This document shows, piece after piece, positions 1 through 5,082 of a stretch of DNA of 5,082 nt (its first letter is position 1; each line of letters starts with the position of its first letter). The position numbers and the translations under genes were made by a program. Source of the stretch: Deltaproteobacteria bacterium (GTDB taxonomy: Bacteria; Desulfobacterota; Desulfobulbia; Desulfobulbales; VMSU01). Location: contig JAJSAA010000142.1 in NCBI GenBank assembly GCA_024274995.1, positions 1-5,082 on the forward strand, in the 5' to 3' direction. Under the pieces are notes generated by a model, which had not been told where the DNA came from, made no database searches, and saw only the letters and a program-made list of their open reading frames with translations.

Positions 1-579
1 ACCAAGATTTTAAACTCCGAGATTGCCGGTAAGCATTTTAAAATTATCTCTGAAACAGAGATAGGCTCCTCCGTCAGCAGCGCCCTGCGTGACAAGGCCG
101 TAGAGGCCATCTTCATCTCACTACTGGGAATCATTATCTATCTCGCCCTGCGCTTTGATATCCGTTTCGGCCTGGCCGGGGTAGTCGCCATCTTCCACGA
201 TGTCCTGGTTGTGATTGGTATTTGTTACGTCATGAACGTGGAAATGACCCTGCTGATTGTCACCTCTCTACTGACCCTGGCCGGTTATTCCATCAACGAC
301 TCGGTAATTGTCTTTGACCGTATAAGAGAAAATATCAAGCATCAGGGCAATGAGAAAAACCTCTTCGCCCTCATTAATCGCAGTACCAACGAGATGCTGT
401 CCCGAACCATAGTCACCTCTCTCACCACGCTGCTGTCCCTGGTGGCCTTGTTCCTGCTTGGCGGTGTAGTAATTCACGATTTTGCCTTTACACTCATTGT
501 TGGTATTATCGTCGGCACCTATTCCTCCATCTTCATCGCCAGCCCCCTGCTCTCCATTTGGAGTAAGGAGAAGCAATAA
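1..579 (+). CDS. secF: Protein translocase subunit SecF, C-terminal part (5' end outside window)
   Basis: SecF pairs with SecD in the inner membrane. Together they use the proton-motive force to help the SecYEG channel pull proteins to the periplasmic side. The frame is open from base 1 to the TAA at 577-579 and gives 192 residues, roughly the last 60% of a SecF of usual size. Visible family marks are IFHDV at residues 64-68, the block YSINDSVIVFDRIREN at 96-111, the LSRTIVTSLTTLLSLVALF stretch after it, and the closing VGTYSSIFIASPL before a short charged tail. Several long hydrophobic stretches correspond to TM2-TM6. The N-terminal TM and most of the periplasmic P4 domain lie outside the window; secD is expected upstream but cannot be seen. 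An internal ATG at 211 is not the true start, because homology continues upstream of it. Identification is very secure. Confidence 0.97.
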   Translation, partial: TKILNSEIAGKHFKIISETEIGSSVSSALRDKAVEAIFISLLGIIIYLALRFDIRFGLAGVVAIFHDVLVVIGICYVMNVEMTLLIVTSLLTLAGYSINDSVIVFDRIRENIKHQGNEKNLFALINRSTNEMLSRTIVTSLTTLLSLVALFLLGGVVIHDFAFTLIVGIIVGTYSSIFIASPLLSIWSKEKQ

Positions 580-1263
580 ATGCCGCAATTACCGGAGCAT
601 CAACCCCTGGAGGCAAATGAGGTCTTCAGATTTCACTGCCATCCAGGAATCCCCTGCTTCACGGACTGCTGCCGACAGTTGGAACTGGCCCTGACGCCCT
701 ATGATGTTCTGCGCCTGAAAAAGGCGCTGGGGCTTACCTCGGGCCACTTTTTAGAGCAATACACCGTTATCGAGTTTGAGCCTGAGGATCTCTACCCCAG
801 GGTATACCTCGGTATGGTGGATGACGGCCGGGCCAGCTGCCCCTTTGTGGGCAATGAGGGCTGCCGGGTATATAATGACCGGCCCGGAGCCTGCCGCACC
901 TATCCTCTCGGACGCGGCGCCTCCCTTGAGGCCCAGGGCGATAAAGCCCTCCATATCCTCATCCGCGAGCCCCATTGCCATGGTTTTGCCGAAGAGCGGG
1001 AGCAGACCTTGAACCAATGGCAGAATGACCAAGATTTACAAGAATACAATCGTTATAACGATGAGATGCTGGCCGTTATTAACCATCCTGCCCTGTTAAC
1101 CGGACACCGCATGAGCCAGAAGCAGGCCGATGGTTTCGTTCTCTGCCTCTATGACCTGGATCGTTTCCAAAAGAAAGTGGCGGCGGGCAGTCAAAACGAT
1201 ACCGCCCTGCTGACCTCTGCTATAAAGCGGCTTATTAAACAATCTTTCAGTTCCGCAAGTTGA
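580..1263 (+). CDS. YkgJ-family cysteine-cluster protein (putative Zn/Fe-chelating)
   Basis: This 227-residue, apparently cytoplasmic protein belongs to the YkgJ / CxxCxxCC family (Pfam PF03692), described as zinc- or iron-chelating; its biochemical role is mostly unknown. Likely metal ligands are C20, C26, C30 and C31 (the CxxxCC signature, in CFTDCCR), then C87 and C95 in the ASCPFVGNEGC stretch, C105 in the RPGACRTYPLGRG block, and C133 in PHCHGF. The block CRVYNDRPGACRTYPLG is typical of the family. No signal peptide or membrane segment is seen. The ATG directly abuts the secF stop (TAAATG), and AAGGAG at 565-570 lies 9 bases upstream, so this start is well supported and translation is probably coupled to secF. 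The C-terminal half from about residue 140 looks helical and carries no motif I recognise. A role in maturing exported metalloproteins is only suggested by the neighbours secF and tatC. Confidence 0.88.
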   Translation: MPQLPEHQPLEANEVFRFHCHPGIPCFTDCCRQLELALTPYDVLRLKKALGLTSGHFLEQYTVIEFEPEDLYPRVYLGMVDDGRASCPFVGNEGCRVYNDRPGACRTYPLGRGASLEAQGDKALHILIREPHCHGFAEEREQTLNQWQNDQDLQEYNRYNDEMLAVINHPALLTGHRMSQKQADGFVLCLYDLDRFQKKVAAGSQNDTALLTSAIKRLIKQSFSSAS

Positions 1264-1267
1264 ATTA

Positions 1268-1972
1268 ATGGAGGAAACACACCCATACGCCAGAGTTTTT
1301 GTCTTTGTTCAGGAAATAAGGAAAACCGCTCTTTTTGTCCTGGCGGCTATTATTATCAGCGCCTTGCTCTTTTATGCCAATTCTCCCCGTCTCTTCAATA
1401 TGGTTCAGGAGCACCTGCACCAGAAACTGGTTTTTTTCAGCGTTTCCGGGCCGTTTATCGCCCATTTAAAACTCTCCTTTGTCTTGGCAATTATAACCTT
1501 GATGCCGGCCATAGTTTTTGCCTTCTGGCAGGCCATGAGCCGCCCCTTCCAGTTAAGCCGCCTGAGCCGCTTCTGGTTTGTCTGTTTTACCTGTCTGCTC
1601 TTTTACAGCGGTGCCGCCTTCTGCTATTTTATCACCCTGCCCTATGGCATCGATTTTCTCCTCGGCTATAAATCCATCCAGCTTAAACCAATTATATCGG
1701 TGGGCCGCTTTGTGAACTTTGTTACCATATTCGTGCTGGGCTTCGGCTTAATCTTTGAGCTCCCCATCTTTATGGTCTTCAGCGCCAAGGCCGGGTTGCT
1801 GCCCCGGAGCAGCTTTGAAAAAAACCGCCGTTACGCGGTATTGATTATCAGTATCATCGCCGCCGTCTTGACCCCCACCCCGGATATATTCAATATGATG
1901 CTCATGGGAGTACCCCTTTACGCCCTCTACGAGGCCGGAATTGTAATCATCAAACTTTTAGGGATTAAATAG
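1268..1972 (+). CDS. tatC: Sec-independent protein translocase TatC, divergent
   Basis: TatC is the polytopic inner-membrane receptor for twin-arginine signal peptides and recruits TatA/TatB to move folded proteins. The product is 234 residues, slightly shorter than the usual 240-260, with about six hydrophobic segments. Conserved marks are QEIRK at 15-19 (degenerate HLxELR, with E16 and R18 kept), GPF..HLKLSF at 61-71, GFGLIFELP at 158-166 with E164, the TPTPD..N block at 202-209 with D206, and PLYALYEAGI at 216-225 with E222. The first cytoplasmic loop (residues 87-101) lacks the glutamate equivalent to E. coli E103; by my alignment L99 sits there. The start lies 4 bases after the upstream stop with no clear Shine-Dalgarno before it, while GGAGG at 1270-1274 is inside the first codons. 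No in-frame alternative start lies nearby, so translational coupling is likely. No tatA/tatB is seen. Confidence 0.9.
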   Translation: MEETHPYARVFVFVQEIRKTALFVLAAIIISALLFYANSPRLFNMVQEHLHQKLVFFSVSGPFIAHLKLSFVLAIITLMPAIVFAFWQAMSRPFQLSRLSRFWFVCFTCLLFYSGAAFCYFITLPYGIDFLLGYKSIQLKPIISVGRFVNFVTIFVLGFGLIFELPIFMVFSAKAGLLPRSSFEKNRRYAVLIISIIAAVLTPTPDIFNMMLMGVPLYALYEAGIVIIKLLGIK

Positions 1973-2096
1973 CTAAAGCCGCCCCTATCTTTTAGACCAG
2001 AAACCAATTTCCCCAGCCGGAGCCTGATATACCAGACAAACAGGGTAAAACTGTTTTGTAACACTTTCACTCAAAAAACTTGGATACGGCAAGGGA

Positions 2097-2124
2097 AATA
2101 AAATGAATTTATATTCATTTTATT
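2097..2124. promoter_or_regulatory. Perfect 12-bp inverted repeat, candidate operator (ARG-box-like)
   Basis: Arms AATAAAATGAAT (2097-2108) and ATTCATTTTATT (2113-2124) are perfect reverse complements around a 4-base centre, TTAT. The central 18 bases (2102-2119) fit the ArgR operator pattern wnTGAATwwwwATTCAnw. The repeat ends about 21 bases before the extended -10 element at 2146-2154, so it reaches the -35 region, where a dimeric regulator could repress or activate. All 12 pairs but one per arm are A/T, with no GC-rich stem and no T-run after it, so it is not a good intrinsic terminator for tatC. Which protein binds is unknown; ArgR is the best pattern match but does not obviously fit the downstream genes. 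Confidence 0.6.
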
Positions 2125-2145
2125 CAACGAAAATATACTTTTTTC

Positions 2146-2154
2146 TGTTATAAT
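2146..2154 (+). promoter_or_regulatory. Extended -10 promoter element for the binding-protein/kinase unit
   Basis: TGTTATAAT matches the extended -10 form (TGnTATAAT) of sigma-70 promoters exactly. No good -35 hexamer is found at 17 bases; TTCAAC at 2123-2128 would need a 20-base spacer, which agrees with reliance on the extended -10. Transcription would start near 2161, leaving a leader of about 45 bases before the ATG at 2206. The leader lacks an obvious Shine-Dalgarno sequence. Position directly downstream of the inverted repeat supports a regulated promoter. Confidence 0.6.
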
Positions 2155-2205
2155 AGCGAAGTAAGCGTTGGCCCCTTTTTCACCATCCAGCAGAAACTAC
2201 TACTT

Positions 2206-3015
2206 ATGACATCACAGTCAGTCTCCCATTCCAGAAAAATTTATTTCCTAATATTCGGGCTATTTATTTTCCTACTTGCCGCAGCCACCCTGTACATGCG
2301 CAGCGTGAGTCAGGAACCATATATAGTCTTTTTGTCCGGGGCCGGGATGCAGGAGCCAGTCAATAAAATTGCCGCGGATTTTGAGCAGCAGACCGGCATA
2401 AAAGTTCAAACTCATTTTGACGGCTCCTGTATTCTTCGAGACTATATCCTTAAGTTCAAGACCGGAGATATCTTCCTCCCCGGCGACAAAAAAAATCTTG
2501 ATATTCTGCAAAAAAAAGGGCTGGTAAAGCGCAGTGCCTTTCTGGCCTGGCATGTTGTGGCGATATTAGTTTCCCCGCAGGCGGTAGATAAAATATCCAG
2601 TTTGAACGACTTAAGCAAGCCCGGTATCCGCCTGGCGATTTCCAATCCCCGCCAGGCAAGTTTAGGCCGGCTGGTCATGGAAAAAATCATCAAAATATAT
2701 CCCAGGGGCCAGGCAATCCTCAACAATATAAAGCTATACGGTTCATCCTCCCAGGATGTTTTACGCCTCTATCGCCAAGGGAATATTGATGCGGTAATCG
2801 AGTGGGAGACTATGGCCCTGACCCCGGCCGGTAAAGGGCTTATTGTGGTACCATTACAGAAGCCATACCTGATTAAAGCTCCTCTCGAAGTCGGCCTGCT
2901 CACTACTTCCAAGCATCCGAAACTTGCCAAACGGTTCTTTCAATACCTGATTACTTCCGGCCGTGAGGTATTTCGCCAGCAAGGGTACAATGTGAACAGG
3001 GACGACAATACGTGA
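2206..3015 (+). CDS. ModA-like periplasmic substrate-binding protein (oxyanion-binding type)
   Basis: The 269-residue product resembles the ModA/WtpA class of periplasmic proteins that bind molybdate, tungstate or other oxyanions. Residues 10-11 (RK) precede a hydrophobic stretch at 12-31 that is a signal peptide or a membrane anchor; a cleavage site after A27 is possible but weak. Family marks are SGAGMQEPVNKIAADFEQQTG (44-64, split here only by description), the ligand-loop equivalent DGSC at 72-75, KTGDIFLPGDKKNLDIL at 85-101, LAISNPRQASLGRLVMEKI at 143-161, and IDAVIEWETMAL at 194-205, ending in a typical VGLLTTSKHPKLAKRFFQYL block. C75 is the only cysteine and sits where this loop usually carries GSG. 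The stop overlaps the kinase start (GTGA), and no ABC permease or ATPase gene follows. A sensor role is therefore inferred over transport. Ligand identity is unknown; the gene is not named modA for that reason. Confidence 0.85.
   Translation: MTSQSVSHSRKIYFLIFGLFIFLLAAATLYMRSVSQEPYIVFLSGAGMQEPVNKIAADFEQQTGIKVQTHFDGSCILRDYILKFKTGDIFLPGDKKNLDILQKKGLVKRSAFLAWHVVAILVSPQAVDKISSLNDLSKPGIRLAISNPRQASLGRLVMEKIIKIYPRGQAILNNIKLYGSSSQDVLRLYRQGNIDAVIEWETMALTPAGKGLIVVPLQKPYLIKAPLEVGLLTTSKHPKLAKRFFQYLITSGREVFRQQGYNVNRDDNT
2488..2517 (+). repeat. Two A8 homopolymer tracts inside the binding-protein gene
   Basis: Runs of eight A occur at 2488-2495 and 2510-2517, coding for K-K-N and Q-K-K. The second is read as CAA AAA AAA GGG and so contains the slippery heptamer A AAA AAA. 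Loss of one A in either tract would bring the frame to a TAA at 2525-2527 and truncate the protein near residue 107. Whether slippage occurs is not shown by the sequence. Confidence 0.8.
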
Positions 3016-5082
3016 AACTGCAATCTATAGGTTATTTGATTTCAAGCCTGACAATGACCTTTGTCATCTTGCTGGCCCTGTCATTTTACCAGTATACCTC
3101 CCTCGGTGATCGCCTGTTGAATACTGACGCCATTCTTGATGAAATCAGTCAAACCACCCACCAAATTCAGATTGAGGCCCTGTGCGGCAGACCATCCCTG
3201 GGGCGGGCTCAAAAAATCATCGCCAAAATCAATCAACTTTCGCACACTTTACGAAGATACGCCCTTTCCTCCAATGAGAATGACAAACTGATTGGTCTGG
3301 AGATCTCCATTGTCCGATTAAGCCGTATATTTGACCGCCCGCGACGAGCGGAGCAATGCGTGTCAGCTCCCCTCGTCAAACAAATTGAAAATGAAACCAT
3401 AAAAATTTCCAGGGCCTCAAGAGCTCTTATGCCGCTGGTCAGAAACAGGATTGAACGGGAACAGGGACAAGCAAGGTTTTTAATAAGTTTCTTTTATTTC
3501 ATCCTCTGCCTATGCAGTATCGGAGTAGTTGTTTTTCTCTCAAAGTCAATCATCTCCCCGGTATTGCGGCTCAGCCGCGAGATAAAAGAAGTACAGCGGG
3601 GCTCGCGGAACAATATTGCTCCGGCCACTACCCGCAATGAAATCGGCAGTCTGGTTTCCTTTACCAGAAATACAATTTCAAGTATTCAGTCGCGCTGCCA
3701 GACCATGTCGGCCTATTCACAGATTATGGAACTCCTTGTCGTCACCAAGACCCTGGACGAATTACTCCAGCGGGCCTTGACAATTATTCTTTCCCTGAAC
3801 TGGTTCAATATAGAAGATAAAGGCGCTGTGTTTTTAATAAATCCGTCAGAACCTGAAATGCTGGTACTCAAAAGTTCTGTCAATTTTTCCGCCGAGATTT
3901 TGCAAAGCTGTGCCAAGGTTCCCTTTGGAAAATGTATTTGCGGCAGAACAGCCATCAGCCGCCATCTGATACATACGGTGTCGGTTGACCAGCGCCATGA
4001 CATTCTCTACCCCGGCATGCTTGACCACGGCCATTATTGTGTTCCGCTCTTATCGGGCGAAGAATTGCTGGGGGTAATGATCTTTTATCTACCCGTCGGC
4101 AGAGCCGCTCATCCCGAGGAAGAGGAATTTTTAAAAGGTGTGGCTAACATCCTCTCAGAAAGTATAACCAGAAAACGACTTGAAGAGCAGCAGGCCTTAA
4201 TTTCCACCGCCATCACCCAGGCCGCCGAGGGCGTAGTAATTACTGACACTAAGGGCAATATTCAATACGCCAACCCCTTCATGACAGAGATGACCGGCTA
4301 CCTCCCTGAAGAGATCATTTCCAGCAATCCCCGTATATTTAAAAGCGGTAAACATGATGAAAAGTTATACCGCCAAATGTGGCAGACTATTACCTCTGGA
4401 GAAAAATGGGAGGGAATGCTGATCAACAAAAAGAAAGACGGCGGTCTTTACGAAGAAAAAATTCTTATTACTCCGGTTGAAAACGAAAACGGGGAAATTT
4501 CCCATTTTGTGGCGATTAAACAGGACATCTCTAAAGAAAAAAAATTGGAGCAGCAATTAATCCAGTCGCAAAAGTTAGAGGCCATTGGAACCCTGGCTGG
4601 CGGCATTGCCCATGATTTCAATAACATCCTCACGGCAATATTTGGTTTTACCCAGTTGGCCAAGATACATATCCCGCCGGATAGCCTTGTACAGGAAGAC
4701 CTGGATCAGGTTTTAAGCGGGGCCAAAAGGGCGAGAGAGCTGGTTAAACACATTTTGACCTTCAGCCGCAAAACCGAAAACGCCATTGGCCCCATCCGCA
4801 TAAGTTTGATCATCAAAGAGGTTATAAAAATGCTACGCGCCTCTATTCCTACGACCATTGAGATCGAGGATAACATAGCAGCGGACAGCGGGGTTATTTC
4901 AGCCGACCCAACCCAGGTTCATCAGATTTTAATGAATTTATGCACTAACGCCGCCCAGGCCATGGAAGAATCAGGAGGTAAATTGAGTATCTCCTTAACC
5001 AACGTTGAAATTACCAGCAGGACATCATCTGAATGCAACCTACGCCCCGGTCAGTATGTTAAGCTGCTGGTGACTGACACCG
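3012..5082 (+). CDS. Membrane sensor histidine kinase (HAMP-GAF-PAS-HisKA-HATPase), 3' end outside window
   Basis: The frame is open from GTG 3012 to the window edge (690 residues). The GTG overlaps the upstream TGA (GTGA), with AGGG at 2998-3001 ten bases before it. ATG 3054 is less likely because it would cut into TM1. Domains: TM1 at about 6-26; a periplasmic, apparently helical region at 28-155 with two cysteines (C58, C116); TM2 at 156-178; HAMP at about 179-230; GAF at about 232-392; PAS at about 395-510 (VITDTKGNIQYANPF, MTGYLPEEI); HisKA with LAGGIAHDFNNIL and phospho-acceptor H534; and an ATPase N box NLCTNAAQAM at 642-651 with N646. The sequence stops at VTDT (D689), the start of the G1 box. 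The GAF has a C308-x-C310-G pair and a His/Tyr-rich HGHYCVP at 339-345. It should autophosphorylate at H534 and pass the phosphate to a regulator not visible here; a C-terminal receiver domain beyond the edge is possible. The ligand probably comes through the ModA-like neighbour (inference). Confidence 0.93.
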   Translation, partial: MKLQSIGYLISSLTMTFVILLALSFYQYTSLGDRLLNTDAILDEISQTTHQIQIEALCGRPSLGRAQKIIAKINQLSHTLRRYALSSNENDKLIGLEISIVRLSRIFDRPRRAEQCVSAPLVKQIENETIKISRASRALMPLVRNRIEREQGQARFLISFFYFILCLCSIGVVVFLSKSIISPVLRLSREIKEVQRGSRNNIAPATTRNEIGSLVSFTRNTISSIQSRCQTMSAYSQIMELLVVTKTLDELLQRALTIILSLNWFNIEDKGAVFLINPSEPEMLVLKSSVNFSAEILQSCAKVPFGKCICGRTAISRHLIHTVSVDQRHDILYPGMLDHGHYCVPLLSGEELLGVMIFYLPVGRAAHPEEEEFLKGVANILSESITRKRLEEQQALISTAITQAAEGVVITDTKGNIQYANPFMTEMTGYLPEEIISSNPRIFKSGKHDEKLYRQMWQTITSGEKWEGMLINKKKDGGLYEEKILITPVENENGEISHFVAIKQDISKEKKLEQQLIQSQKLEAIGTLAGGIAHDFNNILTAIFGFTQLAKIHIPPDSLVQEDLDQVLSGAKRARELVKHILTFSRKTENAIGPIRISLIIKEVIKMLRASIPTTIEIEDNIAADSGVISADPTQVHQILMNLCTNAAQAMEESGGKLSISLTNVEITSRTSSECNLRPGQYVKLLVTDT

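Noticed and set aside
211..579. ATG 211 as the start of a separate small membrane protein
   Set aside because: The same frame is open to base 1 and the upstream residues are clear SecF sequence, so this is an internal methionine.
268..588. Minus-strand open frame opposite secF
   Set aside because: Low-complexity product with no recognisable domain; it is the antisense shadow of a secure SecF coding region.
2038..2056. Small hairpin AAACAG / CTGTTT with a 7-base loop after tatC, considered as a terminator
   Set aside because: The stem is only 6 bp, with low GC and no T-run after it, so it is unlikely to end transcription. No convincing terminator for the tatC operon was found.
2097..2124. 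Inverted repeat as a Fur box
   Set aside because: The Fur consensus is a 19-bp repeat with an odd centre (7-1-7 form); this repeat has an even centre and does not contain the GATAAT hexamers.
3054..3056. ATG 3054 as the kinase start
   Set aside because: It would remove the first half of TM1; GTG 3012 has a reasonably placed AGGG and the GTGA overlap typical of coupled genes.
3713..4663. Several minus-strand open frames of 62-96 codons opposite the kinase gene
   Set aside because: They lie fully within well-supported GAF, PAS and HisKA coding sequence and have no motif of their own.
1..5082. Mobile elements, CRISPR arrays, tRNA or rRNA genes
   Set aside because: No transposase, terminal repeats, regularly spaced repeats or RNA-gene signatures were seen.

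Overview
This 5,082-base window reads as bacterial chromosome of moderate GC, with all genes on the + strand and tightly packed. The gene mix is a SecF, a cysteine-rich YkgJ-type protein, a divergent TatC, a ModA-like binding protein, and a GAF/PAS histidine kinase with an LAGGIAHDFNNIL-type H box. This best fits a Gram-negative anaerobe of the Desulfobacterota (former Deltaproteobacteria). That placement rests on general family resemblance and is tentative.

Region 1 (1-1972) is an apparent export and metalloprotein operon. It holds the C-terminal 192 residues of SecF (5' end outside the window), then a CxxxCC-type zinc/iron-chelating protein that starts at the base after the secF stop, then tatC after a 4-base gap. 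Parts of the two general export machineries, Sec and Tat, therefore sit in one transcription unit. No tatA or tatB is visible.

Region 2 (1973-2205) is a 233-base AT-rich intergenic stretch. It contains a perfect 12-bp inverted repeat whose core matches the ArgR 'ARG box' pattern. About 20 bases downstream is a consensus extended -10 promoter element. It probably starts a new, regulated transcription unit.

Region 3 (2206-5082) is a two-gene unit. It holds a ModA-like periplasmic oxyanion-binding protein with a hydrophobic N-terminus. Overlapping its stop codon is a large membrane histidine kinase, read from GTG 3012 and open to the window edge (690 residues visible, cut in the ATP-binding domain). 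The kinase order is TM1, periplasmic domain of about 128 residues, TM2, HAMP, GAF, PAS, HisKA, HATPase.

No ABC permease or ATPase lies between the binding protein and the kinase. The simplest reading is a signalling pair in which the binding protein presents a ligand to the kinase, as in AioX-AioS or TorT-TorS, rather than an uptake system. This is the most interesting hypothesis in the window. Its support is gene context and domain order; the ligand, the response regulator and the targets are not visible.
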